Notes: generated by a model from the sequence alone, not told the origin. Positions 7,958 to 17,910 are shown, counted from the first letter of the stretch. The stretch is 64,000 nt of DNA from Leifsonia sp. ku-ls (GCA_003367665.1 QKXI01000004.1:248001-312000); one strand, 5' to 3'. Numbers and translations are program-made.

Positions 7958-9388
7958 ATGGCCGACCTCCACGAGCTGACCGCCCTCGACCTCTGGCAGG
8001 AGCTGCAGACCGGGCGCGTGTCGCCGCGGGAACTCGCAGCCCACTACCTGGACCGGATCGAACGGCTGAACCCGGACCTCGGGGCGTTCGTCACCGTCAC
8101 CCGCGACCGGGCACTGGAGCGCGCGGACGAGGTCGCGGCGAGCGTGCCGAGGACGGCTCCGCTGTGGGGGCTGCCCTCCGGCGACAAGGACCTCTGGATG
8201 CGCGCCGGCGTCCCGACCGGATTCGGTTCGCGGGCGATGGCCGGATTCGTGCCCGAGGAGAGCGACGAGATCGTCCGCACGCTCGACGACGCCGGCGCCG
8301 TCAGTCTCGGCAAGACGAACGCGCCGGAGTTCGGCCTCCCCGCCTACACCGAGTCGCTGGCCGCGCCGCCCGCACGCAACCCGTGGGATCCGCGGCTCGG
8401 CGCCGGCGGGTCGAGCGGTGGTGCGGCGGTGGCGGTCGCCGCGGGCCTGCTGCCGTTCGCACCGGGATCGGACGGCGGCGGCAGCATCCGCATCCCGGCC
8501 GCGGCCTGCGGACTCGTCGGGCTGAAGCCGTCGCGCGGGCTGGTTCCGGCCGGAAGCGGCATCGACGCGCTCGCCGGCCTCGTCGTGGACGGGCCGATCG
8601 CCCGCACCACCGCAGACGCGGCGCTCCTGCTCGACGGGATGATCGCGAAGCGGCCCGACGGCACGATCGACCACCACTACACGCTGCGGGCGCCGTACGA
8701 CGACGACGGCCCCTTCCTCGGCACCGCCGTGCGCGGCGAGGGCCGGTTCCAGCTCGGGGTGATGACCACCTCCGCCTGGGACGGGGCCTACGACATCGCG
8801 ATCGCGCCGGAGGCGATGGCTGCGCTCACCGCCGCCGTCGACGCCTTCGCGGCGATGGGCCACGGCGTCGAGGAGACGGCACTGGAGCCCGACGACACCT
8901 ACGCGCCGGCGTTCCGCACCATCTGGCAGGCCGGCGCCGCGCGCATCCCCGCCGAGGGCGACGGGCTCGCGCTGCTCGAGCCGCTCACCGCCTGGCTGGT
9001 CGAGCGGGGGCGGTCGCTCAGCGCGCGAGAGCTGAGCGAGGCGCTCTCGGCCCTCACCGCGTACGAGCGCTCCTTCCTCCGGCAGCTGTCGTCGTTCGAC
9101 GCCGTGCTCACGCCCGCCATGGCGATGACCCCGCGGCCGATCGGCTGGTACGACCAGGAGGACGGGGAGCGGAACTTCGCGCAGCAGGTGCAGTACACGC
9201 CGTTCACCTCGATGCTCAACGTGACGGGGCTCCCGGCGATCGTGCTCCCGGTGTCGCAGACCGAGGAGGGCCTGCCCATGGGCGTCCAGCTGATCGGCCG
9301 GCCCGGCGGCGAGCGGACCCTGCTGTCGCTGGCCGCGCAGCTGGAGCGGCGGGTGCGCTGGGCGGGGCGGCGCCCGCCCGTCTGGTGA
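7958..9388 (+). CDS. Amidase (amidase-signature family)
   Basis: A 476-residue cytoplasmic amidohydrolase. The Ser-cisSer-Lys triad is visible: Lys in GDKDLW (about residue 75), the cis-Ser in GAGGSSGGAAVAVAAG (about 150), and the nucleophile Ser in GSDGGGSIRIPAAACG (about 175), followed by GLKPSRG. The family hydrolyses amides such as aryl amides or short acyl amides. It is not part of a gatCAB cluster, so a role in Gln-tRNA formation is unlikely. The ATG at 7958 sits 6 nt after TAGCCT (7946-7951), a leaderless-type promoter embedded in the stop codon of the previous gene. Confidence 0.9.
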   Translation: MADLHELTALDLWQELQTGRVSPRELAAHYLDRIERLNPDLGAFVTVTRDRALERADEVAASVPRTAPLWGLPSGDKDLWMRAGVPTGFGSRAMAGFVPEESDEIVRTLDDAGAVSLGKTNAPEFGLPAYTESLAAPPARNPWDPRLGAGGSSGGAAVAVAAGLLPFAPGSDGGGSIRIPAAACGLVGLKPSRGLVPAGSGIDALAGLVVDGPIARTTADAALLLDGMIAKRPDGTIDHHYTLRAPYDDDGPFLGTAVRGEGRFQLGVMTTSAWDGAYDIAIAPEAMAALTAAVDAFAAMGHGVEETALEPDDTYAPAFRTIWQAGAARIPAEGDGLALLEPLTAWLVERGRSLSARELSEALSALTAYERSFLRQLSSFDAVLTPAMAMTPRPIGWYDQEDGERNFAQQVQYTPFTSMLNVTGLPAIVLPVSQTEEGLPMGVQLIGRPGGERTLLSLAAQLERRVRWAGRRPPVW

Positions 9389-9427
9389 GTGCGGCAGGAC
9401 CCGAGGGCGCGGCCGGTCCCGGCCGGC

Positions 9428-9802
9428 TCAGCTGACCGGGCCGGTGTACTTCTCGCCCGGTCCCTTGCCGATCGGGTCGGGGATCGCCGACGCCTCGCGG
9501 AAGGCGAGCTGGAGCGAACGCAGGCCGTCGCGCAGGCTGCGGGCGTGCTGATCGCCCACGTGCGGGGCGCTCGCGGTCACGAGGCCCGCGAGGGCGTCGA
9601 TGAGCTTGCGCGCCTCGTCCAGGTCGGTCTGCGTCTCCGGGTCGTCGGCCAGGCCGGTCTTGACCGCGGCGGCGCTCATCAGGTGCACGGCGGTGGTGGT
9701 GATCACCTCGACCGCGGGGACCTCCGCGATGTCGCGGGTGGCCTCAGCGACACCGTCGGCGTCGTCGGCGGAGTCGTCGAAGGTGAAGGATGTGTCGCTC
9801 AC
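9428..9802 (-). CDS. DUF1844 family protein
   Basis: A 124-residue acidic protein with a disordered N-terminus (MSDTSFTFDDSADDADG) and the DUF1844 core (VITTTAVHLMSAAAVKTGL...DLDEARKLIDALAGLV). It is encoded divergently from infC, as I expect in actinobacteria. The GTG start has an AGAGGAAAG ribosome-binding site. The function is unknown; the conserved position suggests a link to translation or its regulation. Confidence 0.88.
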   Translation of the reverse strand: MSDTSFTFDDSADDADGVAEATRDIAEVPAVEVITTTAVHLMSAAAVKTGLADDPETQTDLDEARKLIDALAGLVTASAPHVGDQHARSLRDGLRSLQLAFREASAIPDPIGKGPGEKYTGPVS

Positions 9803-9957
9803 TGCTTTCCTCTGCTAGAATTCTTCAGGCTCCGGGGCATCTGCCTCGGTACGAAAGTGGAGATTCCTCCCACCCGCGCTTGACCGCTTTACAGGTTACC
9901 GGGTCGTTGCACTCCGCCACCGCGTGCGAACGCGGGGGTAGTCAGGGTGCGGTACCA

Positions 9958-10063
9958 GGCCTGCGATCGAAAAATCGCAGGCCGTGCTGGTGCGTGGAAC
10001 CTCCTCTTTCGCCGGACCGTCACCGACGGTCCGTGGCTTGCGAAGATCGCTCGATCAGAGGAG
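9958..10063 (+). promoter_or_regulatory. infC 5' leader with hairpins and an anti-Shine-Dalgarno segment
   Basis: This untranslated leader holds a perfect 10-bp hairpin (9958-9983, loop CGAAAA) and an 8-bp hairpin (10013-10033, loop CACCG). CTCCTCT at 10001-10007 is exactly complementary to the AGAGGAG ribosome-binding site of infC at 10057-10063. Pairing would enclose the second hairpin and hide the ribosome-binding site. The pairing is seen in sequence; a regulatory role is an inference. Confidence 0.5.
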
Positions 10064-10069
10064 ACAGAC

Positions 10070-10725
<656 letters not shown>

Positions 10726-10726
<1 letters not shown>

Positions 10727-10920
10727 TGCCCAAGCAGAAGACCCACTCCGGCGCCAAGAAGCGCTTCAAGCTCACCGGCAGCGGCAAGGTGATGAAGCAG
10801 CAGTCCGGCATGCGCCACAACCTGGAGCTCAAGTCCAGCCGTCGCACCCGCCGGCTGAACCAGGACCAGGTCGTCCCCGAGGTGGACGCCAAGGTCATCC
10901 GCCGGATGCTCGGCAAGTAA
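10726..10920 (+). CDS. rpmI: Ribosomal protein bL35
   Basis: A 64-residue basic large-subunit protein, [15 protein letters not shown]..., ending ...VIRRMLGK, full length for bL35. Its ATG overlaps the infC stop codon by one base (TAATG), so translation is coupled to IF-3. Second gene of infC-rpmI-rplT. Confidence 0.97.
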
Positions 10921-10954
10921 CGACTCGACACGCACTTAAGAAGGAAATCGACTA

Positions 10955-11347
10955 ATGGCAAGAGTGAAGAGGGCGGTCAACGCCCACAAGAAGCGTCGGG
11001 TCATCCTCGAGCGCGCCGAGGGCTACCGCGGCCAGCGGTCGCGCCTCTACCGCAAGGCCAAGGAGCAGGTCACCCACTCGCTCGTCTACGCGTACCGTGA
11101 CCGCCGCCAGAAGAAGGGCGACTTCCGCCGCCTCTGGATCCAGCGGATCAACGCCGCGTCCCGTGCGAACGGCCTCACCTACAACCGCTTCATCCAGGGC
11201 CTGAACCTGGCGGGCGTCGAGGTGGACCGCCGCATCCTCGCCGACCTGGCCGTCACCGAGCCCGCGACCTTCGCGGCCCTCGTCGAGACCGCCAAGAAGG
11301 CGCTGCCGGCCGACACCTCCGCCCCGAAGGCGGACGCCGCCGCGTAG
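10955..11347 (+). CDS. rplT: Ribosomal protein bL20
   Basis: A 130-residue large-subunit protein. The conserved basic N-terminus [20 protein letters not shown] is followed by [20 protein letters not shown] and the globular part [17 protein letters not shown]. bL20 is an early assembly protein that binds 23S rRNA, and in several bacteria it also controls its own operon. A ribosome-binding site AAGAAGGAA precedes the ATG. A strong palindromic terminator follows 17 bp after the stop. Confidence 0.97.
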   Translation: MARVKRAVNAHKKRRVILERAEGYRGQRSRLYRKAKEQVTHSLVYAYRDRRQKKGDFRRLWIQRINAASRANGLTYNRFIQGLNLAGVEVDRRILADLAVTEPATFAALVETAKKALPADTSAPKADAAA

Positions 11348-11363
11348 GCGACGCACTCACGGG

Positions 11364-11397
11364 AACGGCCCGGTCGACGATCGTCGACCGGGCCGTT
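11364..11397. terminator. Bidirectional terminator, perfect 34-bp palindrome
   Basis: Every base is symmetric about a central CGATCG, giving a stem of about 14-15 bp with a tiny loop, and AA/TT at its outer ends. It lies between the convergent rplT and aldo/keto reductase genes and would act on both strands. Confidence 0.8.
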
Positions 11398-11416
11398 GCC
11401 GTTTCTCGCCGCGTGC

Positions 11417-12322
11417 CTACGCGGCGCTGACGGGTGCTGCGGCGATCGCATCCAGGCGCGCCAGCTGCTCCGGCGTGAGCGTGACGGCTCCTGCGGACGT
11501 GTTCTCTTCGAGGTGCGGGATGCTGCCGGTGCCCGGGATGAGCAGGATGTTCGGCGCGTGGGCGAGCAGCCATGCCAGTCCCACCTGCGCCGGGGTCGCA
11601 CCCGCCTCCGCGGCGACAGTCCGGACGACGGCGTCGTCCGTGACCTTCGGCAGCTGCGGGAACGCGCTGCCGAGCGGGAAGTACGGAACCCAGGCGACGC
11701 CCTCCGCTCGGCAGAGCGCGAGCGTGTCCTCGAATCCACGGGAGAGCACCGAGTAGGCGTTCTGCACGCACACGATCCCGGCTGGAAGGGCCCGCTGCAC
11801 GGTCGCGGGCCGCACGGCGCTGAGGCCGATCGCACCGATCACGCCGTCGTCGCGCAGCGCGAGCAGCTCGGCCAGCTGGTCGTCGATGTCCACCAGCTCA
11901 TCGTCGGGGAGGGTGATGCCGGGTCCGACCTCGGGTCGCCGCAGGTTGACGACGTCCAGGCGCTCTCGGCTGAGCGAACGCAGGTTGGCCTGCACCTGCG
12001 CCCGCAGCTGCTCCGGTCGCTGTTCGAGCGCGAGTGGGATCGTGCCGCCCTCGACCCGGACGGCGCCGACCTTCGTCACGACGGTGATCGCGGGGTCGCT
12101 GCCGATCGCCCGCCGGATGAGGTCGTTGGAGACGCTGCGGCCGTAGAAGTCGGCGGTGTCGATGTGGTCCACCCCGAGCTCGACGGCGCGGCGCAGGAGC
12201 GCGACGGCGAGTTCCGGATCGTGCTCGAAGCGTTCGAGCGCCATGGCGCCGTAGCCGATGCGCGAGACGGTGCGGCTGCCCAGCGGGCCCGTCCCGCCGG
12301 GTCGTGTGGTGATTCCTGTCAT
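11417..12322 (-). CDS. Aldo/keto reductase (PdxI-like subgroup)
   Basis: A 301-residue NADPH-dependent reductase. The TIM-barrel family residues Asp and Tyr are in HIDTADFYGRS (about residues 53-63), and the catalytic Lys is in VVTKVGA (about 84). The position that normally holds the catalytic His (usually LHRPD) reads VVNLRRPE here. The same NLR pattern occurs, as I recall, in the pyridoxal reductase-like YdbC/PdxI group, so this is probably a subgroup feature rather than inactivation. The C-terminal IPGTGSIPHLEEN segment is the cofactor-phosphate loop. It is divergent from a TetR gene and shares a promoter region that carries two palindromic operators. Confidence 0.85.
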   Translation of the reverse strand: MTGITTRPGGTGPLGSRTVSRIGYGAMALERFEHDPELAVALLRRAVELGVDHIDTADFYGRSVSNDLIRRAIGSDPAITVVTKVGAVRVEGGTIPLALEQRPEQLRAQVQANLRSLSRERLDVVNLRRPEVGPGITLPDDELVDIDDQLAELLALRDDGVIGAIGLSAVRPATVQRALPAGIVCVQNAYSVLSRGFEDTLALCRAEGVAWVPYFPLGSAFPQLPKVTDDAVVRTVAAEAGATPAQVGLAWLLAHAPNILLIPGTGSIPHLEENTSAGAVTLTPEQLARLDAIAAAPVSAA

Positions 12323-12347
12323 GTCCCCTCCTAGAATGAGGCTGAAG

Positions 12348-12398
12348 CGGAGGTGCCTCCGTTATCGCGACCGTAGCATTAAACCGGAGGAGCCTCCA
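12348..12398. promoter_or_regulatory. Paired TetR operators between akr and tetR
   Basis: Two copies of CGGAGG-N2-CCTCCG: a perfect one at 12348-12361 and one with a single end mismatch at 12385-12398, spaced 37 bp apart. A TAGCAT -10 candidate for tetR (12374-12379) lies between them. Binding would block both divergent genes. Confidence 0.75.
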
Positions 12399-12400
12399 CT

Positions 12401-12979
12401 TTGACCGATGTCTCGCGCGCCCCCCGCCGTCCCCGTGCCGACGCGGCACGCAACCGGGCGGCGATCCTGGCCGCCGCGCGCAGCGCCTTCACCGCGGCCG
12501 GCGAGGACGTGTCGCTGGAGGGGATCGCTCGCTCGGCCGGGGTCGGCATCGGGACGCTGTACCGCAACTTCCCGACACGCGAAGAGCTCGTCGCGGCGGT
12601 GTACGCGAGCGAGCTCGACGCGGTGCTCGCGACCGTCCCCGACCTCCTCTCCCGGAACCCGCCGCAGGTCGCCCTCCACTCGTTCCTCGCGACCTACGCC
12701 GGATTCATCGCCACCAAGCGTGGCATGGCCGAGTCGGTCCGCGCCGGGGCGATCCGCTCGGCCGCCGAGTCGGCGGACACGCGCCGCCGGGTCAACGAGG
12801 CGGTGGGCCTGATCCTCGCCGCAGGCATCGAGCAGGGCGTGTTCCGCCCCGGCACCGCGGCGGACGACGTCACGGCCGCGATGATCGGGGTCTTCCTGAC
12901 GACCGCGCAGAGTGCCGACCCCGAGCAGGCGGACCGCCTCCTCGACCTCCTGGTCCGGGGGCTCGCGGCGGGGGAGTAG
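12401..12979 (+). CDS. TetR family transcriptional regulator
   Basis: A 192-residue regulator. The N-terminal helix-turn-helix spans residues 18-65 (AARNRAAILAAARSAF...LEGIARSAGVGIGTLYRNFPTREEL). The rest is a helical ligand domain of the size seen in TetR_C_33-type proteins. The start is TTG at 12401; GGAGGAG of the second operator also serves as its ribosome-binding site, so repressor binding DNA and translation signals overlap. It probably represses itself and the divergent aldo/keto reductase. The ligand is unknown. Confidence 0.9.
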   Translation: MTDVSRAPRRPRADAARNRAAILAAARSAFTAAGEDVSLEGIARSAGVGIGTLYRNFPTREELVAAVYASELDAVLATVPDLLSRNPPQVALHSFLATYAGFIATKRGMAESVRAGAIRSAAESADTRRRVNEAVGLILAAGIEQGVFRPGTAADDVTAAMIGVFLTTAQSADPEQADRLLDLLVRGLAAGE

Positions 12980-12982
12980 CGC

Positions 12983-13363
12983 TCAGTCGTCGGCGCCGTG
13001 GCCGCCCGTGCGGTGGTCGTCGCCGGCGTCGTGGGTGGGGGCGTCGTCGGTGCCGTGGTCGTCGCCGACATCGTGGGTGGCCGCGTCGTCGGTGCCGTGG
13101 TCGTCGCCGACGTCGTGAGTGGCGGGGTCGTCCGCGCCACGGCCACCCGCGCCGGGCGTGGAGGGGCCGACCGGGACCGTGCTCGGCTGGTCGCTGGGGG
13201 TGGGTCGCGGTGCGCGGTCCTCTCCGGCCGGCGTGCCGCTCTGCACGACCCGCGGGCCATCGTCCGTGCCGCCGCCGGTCGCCGCCACCGCCGTCGCCGT
13301 TCCGAGCGCCAGCGCCACCGCCGCGCCCCCGGCGATCCACGTCGCCTTCGCCATCGTCCTCAT
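12983..13363 (-). CDS. Exported protein with His/Asp-rich 14-residue repeats
   Basis: A 126-residue protein with an N-terminal signal or membrane segment (MRTMAKATWIAGGAAVALAL, then ATAVAATGGG), a Pro/Thr-rich linker, and a C-terminal tail of three 14-residue repeats of the form DD-x-x-THDVGDDHGT, ending HGADD. The tail has alternating His and Asp typical of metal-binding tails, but that function is inferred. The repeats are also visible in DNA as a 42-bp tandem period. I do not recognise a family. The stop is 4 bp from that of the convergent TetR gene. Confidence 0.65.
   Translation of the reverse strand: MRTMAKATWIAGGAAVALALGTATAVAATGGGTDDGPRVVQSGTPAGEDRAPRPTPSDQPSTVPVGPSTPGAGGRGADDPATHDVGDDHGTDDAATHDVGDDHGTDDAPTHDAGDDHRTGGHGADD
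13001..13132 (-). repeat. 42-bp tandem repeat inside the His/Asp-rich gene
   Basis: Three near-identical 42-bp units, with GTCGTC recurring at 13043, 13085 and 13127. The period keeps the reading frame (14 codons), so unit gain or loss would only lengthen or shorten the protein tail. Confidence 0.8.
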
Positions 13364-13437
13364 CCGTCGACCTCCTCTGGTCTCCTGTTCATCACGAGAC
13401 GCCCGCCCGGATGGTTCACCGCCCCTAAGCTGGTGCC

Positions 13438-14238
13438 ATGCTGGACAACCCGCGCTCGCCGCGCGTCAGGGCCGTCGCCAAGCTCGCCAAGCGTCCCGCG
13501 CGCGCCGAGACGGGGCTCTTCCTCCTGGAGGGGCCGCAAGCCGTCGAAGAGGCGCTCGGCTACCGGGCAGAGGTGCTCGTCGACCTCTTCGCCACCCCCA
13601 CCGCGCTGGAGCGGCACCCGGACATCGCCCGCGCTGCCGCCGACGCGGGGATCGAGGTCGAGTTCGTTACGGAGCACGTACTGGACGCGATGGCCGACAC
13701 GGTCACGCCGCAGGGCTTCGTCGCCGTGGCGCGGCAGTTCCCGACGTCGATCCGCGACATCCTCACCGGCTCCCCGACGCTCGTGGCGGTGCTGGAGGAG
13801 GTGCGCGACCCCGGAAACGCCGGCACGATCATCCGCGCCGCCGACTCGGCCGGGGCCGACGCCGTCATCCTGACCGGGCGCACCGTCGACCTGTACAACC
13901 CGAAGGTGGTCCGCTCGACCACCGGGTCGCTGTTCCACCTGCCGGTCGCCGTCGGCGCCGACCTGGCCGACGTGGTGGGGCGCGCGCATGCGGCCGGGAT
14001 GCAGGTGCTCGCCGCCGACATCAAGGGCGAGGACCTCCTCGCCGCCCGGCGCGACGGCGAGCTGGCGCGACCCACCGCGTGGGTGTTCGGCAACGAGGCG
14101 CGCGGACTCTCCGACGAGCTGCTCGAGCTGGTCGACCGGGTCGTCACGGTTCCCATCTACGGACGCGCGGAGTCGATGAACCTCGCCACCGCCGCGTCCG
14201 TCTGCCTCTACGAGTCGGCGTTCGCGCAGCGCTCCTGA
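13438..14238 (+). CDS. SpoU/TrmH family RNA 2'-O-methyltransferase
   Basis: A 266-residue SPOUT methyltransferase with an N-terminal substrate-binding domain (residues 1-95) and a C-terminal knot. The three motifs are present: [21 protein letters not shown] (about 120-140), [14 protein letters not shown] (about 219-232), and [22 protein letters not shown] (about 238-259). It probably methylates a ribose in 23S rRNA, but the target nucleotide cannot be told. The ATG at 13438 follows TAAGCT (13426-13431) by 6 nt, suggesting a leaderless transcript. Confidence 0.92.
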   Translation: MLDNPRSPRVRAVAKLAKRPARAETGLFLLEGPQAVEEALGYRAEVLVDLFATPTALERHPDIARAAADAGIEVEFVTEHVLDAMADTVTPQGFVAVARQFPTSIRDILTGSPTLVAVLEEVRDPGNAGTIIRAADSAGADAVILTGRTVDLYNPKVVRSTTGSLFHLPVAVGADLADVVGRAHAAGMQVLAADIKGEDLLAARRDGELARPTAWVFGNEARGLSDELLELVDRVVTVPIYGRAESMNLATAASVCLYESAFAQRS

Positions 14239-14323
14239 CCCGATCCCTCCACAGCCCGCGGCGCCGTCCACAGATCGGGCCCGCGACGGGCCGCGTGTTG
14301 CGCGCCGACTAGACTTGGTGACC

Positions 14324-15364
14324 GTGTCAGATACCACGGAGATCACCGAATCCGCGGTCGAAGCGGCCGTCTCGGCGGCGCTCGCCGCGATCGACGCCGC
14401 GAGCGACTCGGCGGCGCTCAAGACGGTGCGCCACGACCACACGGCGGAGGGGTCGCCCCTCGCGCGCCTGAACGCCGGCATCCGGTCGCTCCCCGGCGAC
14501 CAGAAGGCCGCGGCGGGCAAGCTCGTCGGCGGCGCCCGCGCACGTGTGAACCAGGCGTTCACCGCGAAGGAGGCGCAGATCGCGGCGGCGGAGGAGGCGG
14601 CGCAGCTCGCCGCGGAGACGGTCGACGTGACCGCACTTCCCTCGCGCTGGACCCCCGGCGCCCGCCACCCGCTGAGCCTCCTCCAGGAGCGCATCGCCGA
14701 CGTCTTCGTCGGCATGGGCTGGGAGGTCGCAGAGGGGCCGGAGCTCGAGAGCGAGTGGTACAACTTCGACGCCCTCAACTTCGACGCCGACCACCCGGCG
14801 CGGGCCATGCAAGACACCTTCTTCGTGGAGCCGACGGACGCGCACCTGGTGCTGCGCACGCACACCTCGCCGGTGCAGCTGCGTGCCCTCCTGGCCGACG
14901 AGCCGCCGGTGTACCGCATCGCGCCGGGCCGCGTGTTCCGCACCGACGAGTTCGACGCGACCCACCTCCCGGTGTTCACGCAGACCGAGGGCATCGCGGT
15001 CGACAAGGGCCTGACCATGGCGCACCTGCGCGGCACGCTCGACCACTTCGTCAAGACGCTGTTCGGCGAGGAGGCGCGCGTGCGCCTGCGGCCCAACTAC
15101 TTCCCGTTCACCGAGCCGAGCGCCGAGCTCGACCTCTGGCACCCGACCTTCAAGGGCGGCGCGCGCTGGATCGAGTGGGGCGGCTGCGGCATGGTCAACC
15201 CCAACGTGCTGCGGGCGGCCGGGATCGACCCCGACGTGTACTCGGGCTTCGCGTTCGGGATGGGCGTGGAGCGCGCCCTGATGTTCCGCAACGACGTCAA
15301 AGACATGCGAGACATGGCCGAGGGCGATGTCCGGTTCTCCCAGCAGTTCGGAATGGTGGTCTGA
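14324..15364 (+). CDS. pheS: Phenylalanyl-tRNA synthetase alpha subunit
   Basis: Catalytic alpha chain (346 residues) of the class II enzyme that charges tRNA-Phe. An N-terminal coiled coil (residues 1-100) binds tRNA. The class II motif 1 region is ...[22 protein letters not shown]. Motif 2 is [22 protein letters not shown], and motif 3 contains [15 protein letters not shown]. Of three close start codons (TTG 14315, GTG 14318, GTG 14324), the last is 8 nt after the box TAGACT and is preferred. A leaderless message leaves no room for an upstream attenuator. It overlaps pheT by 1 nt. Confidence 0.95.
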   Translation: MSDTTEITESAVEAAVSAALAAIDAASDSAALKTVRHDHTAEGSPLARLNAGIRSLPGDQKAAAGKLVGGARARVNQAFTAKEAQIAAAEEAAQLAAETVDVTALPSRWTPGARHPLSLLQERIADVFVGMGWEVAEGPELESEWYNFDALNFDADHPARAMQDTFFVEPTDAHLVLRTHTSPVQLRALLADEPPVYRIAPGRVFRTDEFDATHLPVFTQTEGIAVDKGLTMAHLRGTLDHFVKTLFGEEARVRLRPNYFPFTEPSAELDLWHPTFKGGARWIEWGGCGMVNPNVLRAAGIDPDVYSGFAFGMGVERALMFRNDVKDMRDMAEGDVRFSQQFGMVV

Positions 15365-17910
15365 TGCGCGTCCCCCTGAGTTGGCTCGGCGAGTTCGTCG
15401 ACCTGGAGCCGGGAACGACTCCCGAGGAGGTGCACGCCGCCCTCGTGTCCGTCGGGCTCGAGGAGGAGGACATCCACACCTTCGACCTGTCCGGCCCCAT
15501 CGTCGTCGGCCAGGTGCTGGAGTTCGTCGAAGAGCCGCAGAGCAACGGCAAGACCATCCGCTGGTGCCAGGTGCGCGTCGCGCCGGAGGGGCGGACCGCG
15601 GCGGACGGCGGCGCCGACGTGCGCGGGATCGTCTGCGGTGCGCGCAACTTCTTCCCGGGCGACAAGGTCGTGGTGACCCTGCCGGGCGCCGTGCTGCCCG
15701 GTCCGTTCCCCATCGCCGCTCGCAAGACCTACGGGCACGTCTCCGACGGCATGATCGCGTCGGCGCGCGAGCTCGGCCTGGGTGAGGACCACGACGGCAT
15801 CCTGCGCCTGACCACGCTCGGACTCGACCCGGAGGTCGGCGCCGACGCGGTCGCGCTGCTCGGACTCGACGATGCGGCCGTGGAGGTCAACGTCACGCCC
15901 GACCGCGGCTACGCGTTCTCCATCCGCGGCATCGCCCGCGAGTACTCTCACGCGACGGGCGCGGCCTTCCGCGACCCGGCCGACGCCGTGCCGGTGAGCG
16001 CCGCGGCCGAGCACGCCAGCGGCTTCGCGGTCACGATCGACGACACGGCGCCCATCCGCGGACGGGTGGGGGCGAGCGTCTTCGTGACGCGGGTCGTGCG
16101 CGACGTCGACGGCTCCCGGCCGACTCCGGCGTGGATGATCGCGCGGCTGAAGCTCGCAGGCATCCGCTCCATCTCGCTCATCGTCGACATCACCAACTAC
16201 GTGATGCTCGAACTGGGGCAGCCGATCCACGGCTACGACCTCGACCGGCTCGCCGGCGGCATCGTCGTGCGTCGTGCGGCGCCCGGCGAGACGCTGGTCA
16301 CCCTCGACGACCAGACCAGGAGGCTCGACCCCGAAGACCTGGTGATCGCCGACGACTCCGGCGCCATCGGCCTGGCCGGCGTCATGGGCGGCGCCTCCAC
16401 CGAGATCGGCCCGGAGACCCGCAACGTGCTCATCGAGGCGGCGAACTTCGACCCCGTGTCCATCGCCCGCACCGCGCGCCGTCACAAGCTCCCGAGCGAG
16501 GCCTCGAAGCGCTTCGAGCGCGGGGTGGACCCGCAGGTCGCGGTCGCGGCGGCGGCGCGTGTCGTGCAACTGCTCGAGCAGCTCGCCGGCGGTCACGCCG
16601 ACGACCTGGGCTCCCTGCTCGACGCCTCGGTGGCGGCGGAGCCCATCCGCCTGCCCGACGGCTACATCGCGGGGCTGGTCGGCGTCGACTTCACCGAGGA
16701 CGAGATCCGCGGTGCGCTCGCCGAGATCGGCGGGGCGGTCACGCCGACCGAGGGCGGGCTGCTGGTCGCGCCGCCGACCTGGCGCCCCGACCTGCGCGAC
16801 AAGTCCGACCTGGCTGAGGAGGTGGCCCGCATCGTGGGCTACGACCGCATCCCGTCGGTGCTTCCCGTCGCGCCTCCCGGTCGCGGCCTCACCCGTGAGC
16901 AGCGCCTGCGCCGCAGCGTGGCCCAGATCCTGGCGGACAACGGCGCGACGGAGGTGCTGGCCTTTCCGTTCGTCAGCGAGGCCCAGAACGCCCTGTTCGG
17001 CACCCCGGAGGCCGGCGTCGCCGTGCCGGCGGTGCGGCTGGCCAACGCGCTTGACGCGACGGCCCCGTACCTGCGCACATCGCTGCTCCCCGGTCTGCTC
17101 GACGTGGCGAAGCGCAACCTGGCACGCGGTCTCGTCGACCTGCGCGTGTACGAGCTTGGCACGGTGTTCCGCCCCGGGGAGGGCTCGATCGGCAGCGAGA
17201 CGCTGCCGCCCGGCGCGGCGCTGCCCGGCGCCGAGGTCCTCGCGGAGCTGAACGCCGGCATCCCGGCGCAGCCGCGGCACCTCGCCGGGCTCGCGGTCGG
17301 CGACGCCGTCGAGAAGCAGCCGGGCACGCCGGCCGCGCCGGCGGGGCTGGTCGATGCGCTCGACATGGTGCGGCAGACCGCCGCAGCGGTCGGCGTGACG
17401 GTCGACGTGGTCCAGTCGTCGCACCAGGCACTGCACCCGGGCCGCACCGCGCAGCTGGTGGCGCGCGGCGCCGACGGCTCGACCGTCCCGGTCGGGTACG
17501 CCGGCGAGCTGCTGCCCGCGCTGGCGCACGAGCTCGACCTGCCGCGCGTGGTGGCCGTGTTCGAGCTCGACCTCGACGCGCTCATCGCCGTCGCGCCGGC
17601 CGACATCGTCGCGGGCGTGATCGCGGGCTTCCCGGCGGCGACACAGGACCTCTCCCTCGTGGTCCGCGACGACGTCCCGGCGGGCGAGGTGCTGCGCGCG
17701 GTGCGCGAGGGCGCGGGCGAGCTGCTCGAGCACATCCGGCTCGTCGACGACTACCGCGGTCCCGGCCTTCCGGAGGGGCACAAGAGCCTCACCTTCGCCC
17801 TGAGGTTCCGCGCCGACGACCGCACGCTCACCGCCGCGGAGGCCAGTGAGGCCAAGCTCGCCGGGGCGGCCCGTGCCGGCGACCTGTTCGGCGCCACCAT
17901 CCGCGAGTAG
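15364..17910 (+). CDS. pheT: Phenylalanyl-tRNA synthetase beta subunit
   Basis: A full-length, 848-residue beta chain. It begins [17 protein letters not shown]. Next come an EMAP/tRNA-binding domain (about 40-160), the B3/B4 editing domain that hydrolyses Tyr-tRNA-Phe (about 215-390), a B5 domain, and a C-terminal anticodon-binding FDX domain ending GHKSLTFALRFRADDRTL. The ATG shares one base with the pheS stop (TGATG), ensuring equal synthesis of the alpha2beta2 enzyme. A terminator hairpin follows. Confidence 0.95.
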   Translation: MRVPLSWLGEFVDLEPGTTPEEVHAALVSVGLEEEDIHTFDLSGPIVVGQVLEFVEEPQSNGKTIRWCQVRVAPEGRTAADGGADVRGIVCGARNFFPGDKVVVTLPGAVLPGPFPIAARKTYGHVSDGMIASARELGLGEDHDGILRLTTLGLDPEVGADAVALLGLDDAAVEVNVTPDRGYAFSIRGIAREYSHATGAAFRDPADAVPVSAAAEHASGFAVTIDDTAPIRGRVGASVFVTRVVRDVDGSRPTPAWMIARLKLAGIRSISLIVDITNYVMLELGQPIHGYDLDRLAGGIVVRRAAPGETLVTLDDQTRRLDPEDLVIADDSGAIGLAGVMGGASTEIGPETRNVLIEAANFDPVSIARTARRHKLPSEASKRFERGVDPQVAVAAAARVVQLLEQLAGGHADDLGSLLDASVAAEPIRLPDGYIAGLVGVDFTEDEIRGALAEIGGAVTPTEGGLLVAPPTWRPDLRDKSDLAEEVARIVGYDRIPSVLPVAPPGRGLTREQRLRRSVAQILADNGATEVLAFPFVSEAQNALFGTPEAGVAVPAVRLANALDATAPYLRTSLLPGLLDVAKRNLARGLVDLRVYELGTVFRPGEGSIGSETLPPGAALPGAEVLAELNAGIPAQPRHLAGLAVGDAVEKQPGTPAAPAGLVDALDMVRQTAAAVGVTVDVVQSSHQALHPGRTAQLVARGADGSTVPVGYAGELLPALAHELDLPRVVAVFELDLDALIAVAPADIVAGVIAGFPAATQDLSLVVRDDVPAGEVLRAVREGAGELLEHIRLVDDYRGPGLPEGHKSLTFALRFRADDRTLTAAEASEAKLAGAARAGDLFGATIRE

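Noticed and set aside
14239-14323. DnaA boxes or attenuator before pheS
   Set aside because: Two CCACAG sequences lack the TTAT part of DnaA boxes. The leaderless start of pheS leaves no transcript space for an attenuator.
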